From NCBI RefSeq assembly GCF_008692035.1, contig NZ_VTFG01000001.1, positions 2,480,001 through 2,544,000 on the forward strand: a stretch of 64,000 nucleotides of DNA. The letters run 5' to 3'. The stretch comes from Pseudomonas marginalis (GTDB lineage: Bacteria; Pseudomonadota; Gammaproteobacteria; Pseudomonadales; Pseudomonadaceae). A program made the position numbers and the translations under genes. Of this stretch, positions 15,606 to 23,062 are shown in pieces. Under the pieces are notes generated by a model that saw nothing but the letters and a program-made list of their open reading frames with translations, made no database searches and was not told where the DNA came from. Position 1 is the stretch's first letter. Every line of letters starts with the position of its first letter.

Positions 15606-17057
15606 TCACGGAGAGCTATCGCGACCCGGGCGTACAAACGCACGTTGCACGCGCTCGTATTGCGCCGCACTCAACGGTGTTGCGCCCACGCCTGTGGCCA
15701 ACGCCTTCAACTCGCTACCCGCGGCCCGGGCCTGAATCACAAACAGGCGAACCTTGGCCGGGCCGGCTGGAGCGGTGCTGCGTCCCGGCTCATGCGCCTC
15801 ACGGCTGAACGCTCCCAGCCACAGGCGCTTGCCCTGCGCGACCCTCACCACACTGCTGGCACTCACCCGTCCGACCGCGGTCGGTTTGCCGCGCCGCCCC
15901 GCCTGGCTCAATTGTCGACCATCCTCGACATGGAGCAGCATCTCGATCTGGTTCGCTTCGGCAAAACGCGGCAGTACGCTGACCTGGGAGCCGTATTGCA
16001 CGGGCTTCCAATCAGCATGGTCGGCTCCGGGAGCAGGCAGGTAGAAGGTGTGGTTATCCTGGAACACGGCCGGCACATTCTCCTGGGTGAGAATCACCGG
16101 CAACGTCATCACCCTTGCTCGCCGCCGGCGCTCCAGCGTGGCGATTTGCGCCATCACGCGGTTATCGTCCATCGGCTCCAGAATGCGCGTGGCCTGGGCC
16201 TTCCCATCCTTGTCCCAGTCAAAACCCAGCTTTTTCAGCTCGTTACGGTCCACATCCACCATCCAGAGCGAGACTTCGATAGAACGCTTGGGCGTGTCCA
16301 ACTCCGCCACCAGGCGCTCGATGAACCCCAACTGCGCAGGTTTACCCTTGATCAGCAGGCTATTGGTATCCGGGTATGCGATCACCACCAGGTTCTTGTC
16401 GGCCAGCGGTCCCTTCTGTTCGGAACCCAACAGGGTTTCGATCGTCGACGCGATTCCCGGCACCGTGACCTTTTCGTCACCCATGGCATAGCCGCGGTCT
16501 GCCACGTGGGTGTTGAGTACCTGAACGACAGCAAACGCCTGGTTACCTACTTGTAACTCAGCACGCTCGCGATCCATCAATTGGGCAAGGCGCAAAACGT
16601 GGTCGACATAATGAGGTGGGCCGGACACATCGAATGTGCGTGCCCCGCTCACGCGCAGGGGGTAGCGCGTCTCATCAAGCCCCCAACGGCGCATGAGGCC
16701 ACGAAACCGCTCGACAGATATATGCCTCAGCACCACTGCCGAACGTTTTGCCTCGCTGGCGTTGTAGAGATAGAGCGCCTGGCCATCGCTGTACCAGATC
16801 AAGCCGTACTGCAACGCAAGCGTCTCCAGGGCGTGCAGCGGCATAGCGAGGTCAATGACCTCGCTGATGCGTATGCGCGCCACTTCACCGCTCACGACGA
16901 TGGGCAGGCCCATGGGCACGGACAAGGCGGTAAAGACGGTATGCAGGCTCTCGTCCTGCGCCTGGTAGATTTCGCCCCGGGCACCGGCACTTCCCAGCAT
17001 CAGCGCGGCAAGCAGCAGCCAGAGACAGGGAGTGGTTACGGAAAAGTGAGCGTACAC
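15606..17057 (-). CDS. sctC: T3SS outer-membrane secretin, InvG/SctC family (orphan)
   Basis: This 483-residue protein resembles Salmonella InvG along nearly all its length. A signal peptide (about 1-27) is followed by N0/N1 domains with LQYGLIWYSDGQALYLYNAS and SGPPHYVDHV, an N3-type domain with AYPDTNSLLIKG and SLWMVDVDRNELKKLG, and the secretin core with LPVILTQENVPAVFQDNHTF and SVLPRF. The family's PxLGxxPxxGxLF segment near the end is not recognisable; REAHEPGRSTAPAGP stands in its place. GTG 17057 is chosen: AGGA lies 8 bases before it and a signal peptide follows. TTG 17120 is an alternative. No inner-membrane or export genes accompany it. Confidence 0.88.
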   Translation of the reverse strand: MYAHFSVTTPCLWLLLAALMLGSAGARGEIYQAQDESLHTVFTALSVPMGLPIVVSGEVARIRISEVIDLAMPLHALETLALQYGLIWYSDGQALYLYNASEAKRSAVVLRHISVERFRGLMRRWGLDETRYPLRVSGARTFDVSGPPHYVDHVLRLAQLMDRERAELQVGNQAFAVVQVLNTHVADRGYAMGDEKVTVPGIASTIETLLGSEQKGPLADKNLVVIAYPDTNSLLIKGKPAQLGFIERLVAELDTPKRSIEVSLWMVDVDRNELKKLGFDWDKDGKAQATRILEPMDDNRVMAQIATLERRRRARVMTLPVILTQENVPAVFQDNHTFYLPAPGADHADWKPVQYGSQVSVLPRFAEANQIEMLLHVEDGRQLSQAGRRGKPTAVGRVSASSVVRVAQGKRLWLGAFSREAHEPGRSTAPAGPAKVRLFVIQARAAGSELKALATGVGATPLSAAQYERVQRAFVRPGRDSSP

Positions 17058-17161
17058 CTGGGATTTCCTGGGCGGCCTGGCAGTAAGAAGCGGCCATACT
17101 GAGAGGCAGCCGAGTTTCAATCTTGATGAAAAGTTGACGGCTGGCGGCGCCCATCGGCCCG

Positions 17162-17177
17162 TGGCATGTGCCTTGCT
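17162..17177 (+). promoter_or_regulatory. Sigma-54 promoter of nasST
   Basis: TGGCATGTGCCTTGCT matches the RpoN consensus (TGGCACG-N4-TTGCW) with exact GG-N10-GC spacing. Transcription would begin near 17189, just before the leader hairpins. Nitrate assimilation genes are classically under NtrC/sigma-54 control. Confidence 0.8.
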
Positions 17178-17198
17178 ACGGACTCTGTATCAAGGCGC

Positions 17199-17284
17199 GC
17201 ACCAACGGCGGAGCGGGCTTACGGACAAAGGCGTCGTTACCCGCAATGGCCTTGCATCGCCATCTGAGGGAACGACGCTTTTTT
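17199..17284 (+). promoter_or_regulatory. NasT-responsive ANTAR leader and terminator before nasS
   Basis: Two small hairpins with six-base loops of the ANTAR type (A at loop position 1, G at 4) are followed by a terminator. Hairpin 1 has loop AACGGC (17204-17209) closed by CC/GG with flanking GC pairs. Hairpin 2 has loop AAAGGC (17227-17232) between GAC and GTC. The terminator stem GCGTCGTT (17231-17238) / AACGACGC (17271-17278) with six T shares bases with hairpin 2, so binding of NasT to the hairpins would prevent termination. The nasA leader at 19175 repeats this arrangement. Confidence 0.82.
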
Positions 17285-17306
17285 GTGAAAGAAAAGGTAG
17301 GTGTTG

Positions 17307-18533
17307 ATGAACGATTCGGTTGGCAACAGCCCGACGAACGACCCGCTGGCCTGGGTCAACGGCAGTGATGCCCCGGAAAAGAGCAGCCTTGACCTGGGCT
17401 TCATGGCCTTGAGCGATTGCGCATCCCTGGTGGTGGCGGCGACCCAGGGTTTCGCACAGCCTTATGGCTTGACCCTCAACCTCAAGCGCCAATCTTCATG
17501 GGCCAACCTGCGGGACAAACTGGTCAGCGGCGAGCTGGACGCCGCCCACAGCCTGTACGGGCTGGTCTATGCCGTGCACCTGGGCATCGGCGGCGTCGCA
17601 CCTACCGACATGGCAGTCTTGATGGGGCTGAACCAGAACGGCCAAAGCATCAACCTGTCCCGCAGCCTGCAACAGCAGGGCGTGGTCACTCCTGAGGCGC
17701 TGGACCGTCATGTGCACCAAAGCCGAACAAAACTGACTTTCGCCCAGACCTTTCCCACAGGCACTCACGCCATGTGGTTGTACTACTGGCTGGCGAGCCA
17801 AGGCATTCATCCGCTACAGGATGTGGACAGCGTCGTGGTACCACCCCCGCAAATGCTCGCGCACCTGCAGGCCGGGCGTATCGATGGCTTTTGCGTCGGC
17901 GAGCCCTGGTGCGCCAGTGCCGTCAAGCAAAACCAGGGCTTTACCCTGGCGACCAGCCAGGCGATCTGGCCGAACCATCCGGAAAAGGTGCTCGGCTGCA
18001 CCCAGGCATTTGTCGACCAGTACCCCAACACCGCCCGCGTGCTGGTGATGGCGATCCTGGAGGCCAGCCGCTTTATCGAGCAAAACACCGAAAACCGTCG
18101 CTCCACCGCACAACTGCTCAGTGGCCGCGAGTACCTCGATGCCCCGCTCGACTGCATCGAGCCGCGCTTGCTGGGCGCCTATGACGACGGCCTGGGCAAC
18201 CAATGGCAGGACCCCCACGCCCTGCGTTTTTTTGCCGATGGCGAGGTCAACCTGCCCTACCTCTGCGATGGCATGTGGTTCATGACCCAGTTTCGACGCT
18301 GGGGCCTGCTGCGCGAAGACCCTGACTACCTGGGCGTGGCGCGCCAAGTGCAACAGCTGGCGCTGTATCGTCAGGCCGCCGAGGCACTGGGCCTCGGCGA
18401 CAACGGCCAGGACATGCGCAGCAGTCAACTGATCGACGGCAAGATCTGGGACGGCTCGGATCCCGCCGGCTACGCGCGCAGCTTCCGCCTGCATGCCATG
18501 GCGGACCCTACCAGCCGCCAAGCCTTGCGCTGA
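17307..18533 (+). CDS. nasS: Nitrate/nitrite sensor NasS (NrtA/CmpA-like)
   Basis: This 408-residue cytoplasmic protein belongs to the periplasmic-binding-like NrtA/CmpA family but has no signal peptide, as expected for NasS. NasS holds the antiterminator NasT inactive and releases it when nitrate or nitrite binds. Recognisable segments include LDLGFMALSDCASLVVAATQGF at the start (family strand and helix), HAMWLYYWLASQGIHP and GFCVGEPWCASAV. ATG 17307 follows an AGGTAGGTG. It precedes nasT by 13 bp, and its own leader carries a NasT target, suggesting feedback control. Confidence 0.92.
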   Translation: MNDSVGNSPTNDPLAWVNGSDAPEKSSLDLGFMALSDCASLVVAATQGFAQPYGLTLNLKRQSSWANLRDKLVSGELDAAHSLYGLVYAVHLGIGGVAPTDMAVLMGLNQNGQSINLSRSLQQQGVVTPEALDRHVHQSRTKLTFAQTFPTGTHAMWLYYWLASQGIHPLQDVDSVVVPPPQMLAHLQAGRIDGFCVGEPWCASAVKQNQGFTLATSQAIWPNHPEKVLGCTQAFVDQYPNTARVLVMAILEASRFIEQNTENRRSTAQLLSGREYLDAPLDCIEPRLLGAYDDGLGNQWQDPHALRFFADGEVNLPYLCDGMWFMTQFRRWGLLREDPDYLGVARQVQQLALYRQAAEALGLGDNGQDMRSSQLIDGKIWDGSDPAGYARSFRLHAMADPTSRQALR

Positions 18534-18546
18534 CAGGAGGATTTCC

Positions 18547-19122
18547 ATGCTGCGAATCCTGTTGATCAACGACACGCCACGCAAAGTCGGCCGCCTGAGG
18601 ACAGCGCTGATCGAGGCTGGTTTTGAAGTGATCGATGAATCCGGCCTGACCATCGACCTGCCTGCGCGCGTCGAAACGGTGCGCCCGGACGTCATCCTGA
18701 TCGATACCGAGTCACCGGGCCGCGATGTGATGGAGCAAGTGGTGCTGGTCAGCCGCGACCAGCCCCGGCCCATCGTGATGTTTACCGACGAGCACGACCC
18801 CGACGTGATGCGCCAGGCGATCAAGTCGGGGGTCAGCGCCTACATCGTCGAAGGCATTCAGGCGCAGCGCCTGCAACCGATCCTCGACGTGGCCATGGCT
18901 CGCTTCGAGAGCGACCAAGCCTTGCGCGCCCAGCTCCAGGCCCGTGACCAGCAGTTGGCCGAGCGCAAGCGCATCGAGTTGGCCAAGGGCATGCTGATGA
19001 AAATGAAGGCCTGCAATGAGGAAGAGGCCTACACCCTGATGCGCCGCCAGGCCATGAGCCGCCAGCAGAAACTGATCCAGGTGGCGGAGCAGATCATCGC
19101 CATGAGTGAACTGCTCGGCTGA
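18547..19122 (+). CDS. nasT: ANTAR-domain transcription antiterminator NasT
   Basis: This 191-residue response-regulator-like protein has an N-terminal receiver domain (residues about 1-120; DVILIDTESPGRD) and a C-terminal ANTAR RNA-binding domain (about 130-190) with ELAKGMLMKMKACNEEEAY. It binds paired hexaloop hairpins in nas leaders and lets polymerase pass the terminator. The Shine-Dalgarno CAGGAGG lies 6 bases before the ATG. Two matching RNA targets are in this window, before nasS and before nasA. Confidence 0.95.
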   Translation: MLRILLINDTPRKVGRLRTALIEAGFEVIDESGLTIDLPARVETVRPDVILIDTESPGRDVMEQVVLVSRDQPRPIVMFTDEHDPDVMRQAIKSGVSAYIVEGIQAQRLQPILDVAMARFESDQALRAQLQARDQQLAERKRIELAKGMLMKMKACNEEEAYTLMRRQAMSRQQKLIQVAEQIIAMSELLG

Positions 19123-19142
19123 GCACACTACGGCCAGCATGT

Positions 19143-19158
19143 TGGCGCAGGACTTGCT
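19143..19158 (+). promoter_or_regulatory. Sigma-54 promoter of the nasA operon
   Basis: TGGCGCAGGACTTGCT has the GG-N10-GC spacing of an RpoN promoter and a full TTGCT -12 element. The predicted start, near 19170, lies 5 bases before the first ANTAR hairpin. Confidence 0.8.
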
Positions 19159-19174
19159 AAGTAATCACCACAGG

Positions 19175-19255
19175 TAACCAACGGCGGTTGCCCCTTCACG
19201 ACAAAGACGTCGCACACCCGGTTTGCCCTTGCGAACCCGGTGGCGGCGTTTTTTT
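19175..19255 (+). promoter_or_regulatory. NasT-responsive ANTAR leader and terminator before nasA
   Basis: Hairpin 1 is AACC-[AACGGC]-GGTT (19176-19189). Hairpin 2 is CGAC-[AAAGAC]-GTCG (19199-19212). Both loops have A1 and G4, the ANTAR signature. The terminator uses CGTCGC (19208-19213), part of hairpin 2, against GCGGCG (19243-19248), with further inner pairing and seven T at 19249-19255. Pairing is mutually exclusive, as in known ANTAR antitermination. The ACCAACGGCGG and GACAAAG.CGTCG blocks are shared with the nasS leader. Confidence 0.85.
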
Positions 19256-19351
19256 GTTTTGGCCCCGGTAGCACGGGGCCGGTGGGGCGGCCTCAGCCGG
19301 CAGCTCCATCACCAGGCCTTCTTACAAGACTCCCAACCGTTGAGGTGCGTG

Positions 19352-20563
19352 ATGAAATCAAGCTTCTGGAAATCCGGGCACACCCCGACCCTGTTTGCCG
19401 CGTTCCTGTATTTCGACCTGAGTTTCATGGTCTGGTATTTATTGGGCCCCCTGGCGGTGCAGATTGCCGCCGACCTGCACCTGACCACCCAACAACGCGG
19501 CCTGATGGTGGCGACGCCGATCCTGGCCGGCGCGGTGCTGCGTTTCCTGATGGGCATGCTGGCGGACAAGCTGTCGCCCAAGACCGCCGGGCTGATTGGC
19601 CAGGTGATTGTGATCGTCGCCTTGTTCAGCGCCTGGAAACTGGGGATTCACAGCTACGAACAAGCCTTGTTGCTGGGACTGTTCCTCGGCATGGCCGGCG
19701 CGTCCTTTGCGGTGGCACTGCCGCTGGCGTCCCAATGGTACCCGGCCGAACACCAGGGCAAGGCCATGGGCATCGCCGGTGCGGGTAACTCGGGCACGGT
19801 GTTCGCGGCGTTGCTAGCCCCTGTGCTGGCGGCGGCGTTTGGCTGGAGCAATGTGTTCGGCTTTGCGCTGATTCCGCTGATCCTGACGCTGATCGTCTTC
19901 GCCTGGCTGGCACGCAATGCACCCGAGCGGCCGAAAGCCAAGTCCATGGCCGATTACTTCAAGGCCCTGGGCGACCGCGACAGCTGGTGGTTCATGTTTT
20001 TCTACAGCGTGACCTTCGGCGGTTTTATCGGCCTGGCCAGCGCCCTGCCCGGCTATTTCAACGACCAATACGGCCTGAGCCCCATGACTGCCGGCTACTA
20101 CACCGCCGCCTGCGTGTTCGGTGGCAGCCTGATGCGCCCACTGGGCGGCGCCCTGGCCGACCGTTTCGGCGGAATCCGCACCCTGCTCGGCATGTACAGT
20201 GTCGCGGCAATCTGCATTGCGGCAGTGGGTTTCAACCTGCCCAGCTCCTACGCGGCACTGGCGCTCTTCGTCTGCACCATGCTCGGCCTGGGTGCGGGCA
20301 ATGGCGCGGTGTTCCAGTTGGTGCCACAGCGTTTCCGGCGTGAGATCGGTGTGATGACCGGCTTGATCGGCATGGCCGGCGGCATCGGCGGTTTCGCCCT
20401 GGCCGCGGGCATGGGCGCAATCAAGCAGAGCACCGGCAGCTATCAACTGGCCTTGTGGCTGTTCGCCAGCCTGGGCGTACTGGCCTGGTTCGGCCTGCAT
20501 GGCGTCAAGCGTCGCTGGAGAACCACCTGGGGTTCGGCCGCAGTGACCGCTGCGCGCGTCTGA
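19352..20563 (+). CDS. nasA: Nitrate/nitrite MFS transporter
   Basis: This 403-residue inner-membrane transporter of the nitrate/nitrite porter branch of the major facilitator superfamily has about 12 helices. Family signatures are FLYFDLSFMVWYLLGPLA in helix 1 and the glycine-rich helix-5 segment (GIAGAGNSGTVFAALLAP, residues about 145-165); a second Gly-rich motif, LGLGAGNGAVFQLVPQRF, lies in helix 11. ATG 19352 follows TGAGGTG and opens MKSSFWKSGHTPTLF. Its TGA overlaps the ATG of the kinase gene by one base. Confidence 0.94.
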   Translation: MKSSFWKSGHTPTLFAAFLYFDLSFMVWYLLGPLAVQIAADLHLTTQQRGLMVATPILAGAVLRFLMGMLADKLSPKTAGLIGQVIVIVALFSAWKLGIHSYEQALLLGLFLGMAGASFAVALPLASQWYPAEHQGKAMGIAGAGNSGTVFAALLAPVLAAAFGWSNVFGFALIPLILTLIVFAWLARNAPERPKAKSMADYFKALGDRDSWWFMFFYSVTFGGFIGLASALPGYFNDQYGLSPMTAGYYTAACVFGGSLMRPLGGALADRFGGIRTLLGMYSVAAICIAAVGFNLPSSYAALALFVCTMLGLGAGNGAVFQLVPQRFRREIGVMTGLIGMAGGIGGFALAAGMGAIKQSTGSYQLALWLFASLGVLAWFGLHGVKRRWRTTWGSAAVTAARV

Positions 20564-22233
20564 TGAGCCTGCAACTGAGCGTCGCCCACGCCAGCGCCAT
20601 CGGCCCACGGGCGGAAAACCAGGATGCGCTGCGGGTCGTCACCCCCGCAGCGGAACTGGCGGCGAGCAAAGGCTACCTGTGCGCCATGGCCGACGGTGTG
20701 AGCCAGTGCGCCGACGGCGGCCTGGCCGCACGCTCGACTTTGCAAGCCCTGGCCCTGGATTACTACGCCACGCCGCAAACCTGGGGTGTGGCACAGGCAT
20801 TGGAGCGCTTGCTGCTGGCGCAAAACCGCTGGTTGCAGGCCAATGGCGGCGGCCAGCCGTTGCTGACCACCCTCAGTGCCCTGGTCTTTCGCGGCCAGCG
20901 TTTCACCCTGGCCCATGTCGGTGATTGCCGGGCGTATCGCTGGCTGGACGGTGAGTTGCAGCGCATCAGCGAAGACCATGTGTGGGAGCAACCGGGCATG
21001 CAGCACGTGCTCAAGCGTGCCCTCGGCCTGGATCAGCACCTGGTGCTGGATTTTCTCGACGGTCAATTGCGTGAAGGTGAGTGCTTCCTGCTGCTCAGCG
21101 ACGGCGTCTGGGCCACCCTGGGCGATCACAGCATCAGCGCGATCCTGCGCGAACAAACCGACCTGGACCTGGCGGTCACCACGCTGGTCAATGCCGCACA
21201 CCTGGCGGGCAGCCAGGACAATGCCAGCGCCTTGCTGGTGCGCGTCGACACACTCGGCGCTGCCACCCTCGGTGACGCCCTGGTGCAATTGCAGCAATGG
21301 CCCTTGCCACCGCTGCTGAAATCCGGGCAACGCTTTGAAGGCTGGCAGGTGGACAGCGTGCTGGCGCAAAGCAGGCAGTCGTTGCTGTACCGGGTGCGCG
21401 ATGCCCAACAGCAACCCTGGCTGCTGAAAACCCTGCCACTGAGCCGCGACGACGACAGCGACGCCGGCCAGGCATTACTGTCGGAAGAGTGGTTTTTGCG
21501 ACGGGTAGCCGGGCGTGCCTTTCCTGAGGTGCACGCCGCCAGCGGGCGCCAGCATTTGTACTACGTCATGCGGGAATACCCGGGGCAGACCCTGGCCGAG
21601 CTGTTCCAGCACCAGGGCCCATTGCCCCTGGCGCAATGGCAGTCCGTCGCCGAGCGTTTGCTGCGCGCAGTCGGCATGCTGCACCGACGGCAGATCCTGC
21701 ACCGCGACATCAAGCCGGAAAACCTGCTGCTGGGGGATGACGGTGAATTGCGCGTGCTGGATTTCGGCCTGGCCTACTGCCCGGGTCTTTCCGAGGACCG
21801 GGCCCACGTACTGCCCGGCACCCCGAGCTTTATCGCGCCCGAAGCGTTCAATGGCGACCGTCCGACAGCCCAGCAGGATTTGTACAGCGTAGGCGTCACC
21901 TTGTATTACCTGTTGACCGGGCATTACCCCTACGGGGAAATCGAAGCCTTCCAACGGCCTCGATTTGCCCAGGCTGTCAGCGCCAGCCGCTATCGCCCGG
22001 ATCTCCCCGATTGGCTCCCCCTGAGCCTGGAGCGCGCCGTGGCTGCCCAGCCGGCGCATCGCTATGAAACCGCCGAGGAATGGCTGCTGGTGCTGGAACA
22101 GGCGGACCGCCATGAACTGAGCATCCGCCCCAGGCCCCTGCTGGAGCGCGAGCCGTTGAAGGTCTGGCGCACCTTGGGCCTGGTCTCGATGCTGATCAAT
22201 CTGATTCTTCTGTATTCACTCTTTCACAACTGA
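20563..22233 (+). CDS. Fused PP2C phosphatase / Ser-Thr protein kinase with C-terminal membrane anchor
   Basis: The 556-residue protein has a PP2C-type phosphatase domain (residues 1-235) with metal-binding MADGVS (Asp44, Gly45), GDCRAY (Asp121) and SDGVW, then a Hanks-type kinase domain (about 258-515) with Lys289, catalytic HRDIKPEN (Asp382) and DFG (400-402), and one C-terminal transmembrane helix (about 532-553). Both catalytic sets look intact. A homologue lies between nasA and nirB in P. aeruginosa. Translation is coupled to nasA by a one-base overlap. Targets are unknown; control of nitrate uptake is inference. Confidence 0.9.
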   Translation: MSLQLSVAHASAIGPRAENQDALRVVTPAAELAASKGYLCAMADGVSQCADGGLAARSTLQALALDYYATPQTWGVAQALERLLLAQNRWLQANGGGQPLLTTLSALVFRGQRFTLAHVGDCRAYRWLDGELQRISEDHVWEQPGMQHVLKRALGLDQHLVLDFLDGQLREGECFLLLSDGVWATLGDHSISAILREQTDLDLAVTTLVNAAHLAGSQDNASALLVRVDTLGAATLGDALVQLQQWPLPPLLKSGQRFEGWQVDSVLAQSRQSLLYRVRDAQQQPWLLKTLPLSRDDDSDAGQALLSEEWFLRRVAGRAFPEVHAASGRQHLYYVMREYPGQTLAELFQHQGPLPLAQWQSVAERLLRAVGMLHRRQILHRDIKPENLLLGDDGELRVLDFGLAYCPGLSEDRAHVLPGTPSFIAPEAFNGDRPTAQQDLYSVGVTLYYLLTGHYPYGEIEAFQRPRFAQAVSASRYRPDLPDWLPLSLERAVAAQPAHRYETAEEWLLVLEQADRHELSIRPRPLLEREPLKVWRTLGLVSMLINLILLYSLFHN

Positions 22234-22259
22234 CGTCAGCTCTAGACGAGGAAAAACCC

Positions 22260-23003
22260 ATGAACGCAAAAGTCTGGCTGGTGGGCGCGGGCCCTGGCGA
22301 TCCGGAGCTGTTGACCCTCAAGGCTGTACGGGCCCTGCACGAAGCCGATGTGGTACTGATCGATGACCTGGTCAACCCCGCAGTGCTGGAGCACTGCGCC
22401 GAAGCGCGGGTGATCACGGTCGGCAAACGCGGCGGCTGCCGCTCGACCCCGCAGGACTTTATCCACCGCCTGATGCTGCGTTACGCCCGCCAAGGCAAGT
22501 GCGTAGTGCGGCTGAAAGGGGGTGACCCGTGCATTTTCGGCCGCGGTGGCGAAGAAGCCGTATGGCTGCGCGAACGCGGCGTCGAGGTAGAGTTGGTCAA
22601 CGGGATCACCGCCGGGCTGGCGGGGGCAACGAATTGCGCGATTCCACTGACGTTGCGTGGCGTCAGCCGCGGTGTGACCCTGGTCACGGCCCATACCCAG
22701 GACGACAGCAGCCTTAATTGGCGCGCGTTGGCCGAGGGCGGGACGACATTGGTGGTGTATATGGGAGTGGCCAAGCTGGAGGAGATTCGCCAGCAATTGC
22801 TCGAAGGCGGGATGGCGGCAGATATGCCGGTGGCGATGATCGAAAACGCCTCACTGCCCCAACAGCGCGAATGCCGCAGTGAGCTGTCGCGGATGCATGA
22901 AGACGCACAGGCATTTGCCTTGAAGAGCCCGGCGATTCTGGTGATCGGCCATGTTGCGGCCGCCGAGCAGACGGCTTATGTCGCAGCCGCAGTCAGCGCC
23001 TGA
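22260..23003 (+). CDS. cobA: Uroporphyrinogen-III C-methyltransferase
   Basis: This SAM-dependent enzyme of 247 residues makes precorrin-2, the precursor of siroheme (cofactor of nitrite and sulfite reductases) and cobalamin. Family motifs seen: VGAGPGDPELLTLKA (N-terminal SAM loop), VVRLKGGDPCIFGRGGEE and the VNGITAGLAGA stretch. In P. aeruginosa it closes the nas operon after nirB-nirD-nasC. Here it begins 26 bp after the kinase stop, with GAGGAAAAA before the ATG, and those three genes are missing. Confidence 0.95.
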   Translation: MNAKVWLVGAGPGDPELLTLKAVRALHEADVVLIDDLVNPAVLEHCAEARVITVGKRGGCRSTPQDFIHRLMLRYARQGKCVVRLKGGDPCIFGRGGEEAVWLRERGVEVELVNGITAGLAGATNCAIPLTLRGVSRGVTLVTAHTQDDSSLNWRALAEGGTTLVVYMGVAKLEEIRQQLLEGGMAADMPVAMIENASLPQQRECRSELSRMHEDAQAFALKSPAILVIGHVAAAEQTAYVAAAVSA

Positions 23004-23020
23004 GGCAAATTCCAGGCGAA

Positions 23021-23048
23021 AAAAAACCCGGCCGAAGCCGGGTTTTTT
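23021..23048. terminator. Bidirectional terminator between cobA and oprF
   Basis: The 6-bp GC stem CCCGGC / GCCGGG with loop CGAA is flanked by six A and six T. It serves both convergent genes. Confidence 0.93.
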
Positions 23049-23062
23049 CTACATCTCAGTAA

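Noticed and set aside
16885..17154. Leftward open frame overlapping the secretin start in another frame
   Set aside because: The secretin frame has a signal peptide and family homology from GTG 17057; this one is a shadow.
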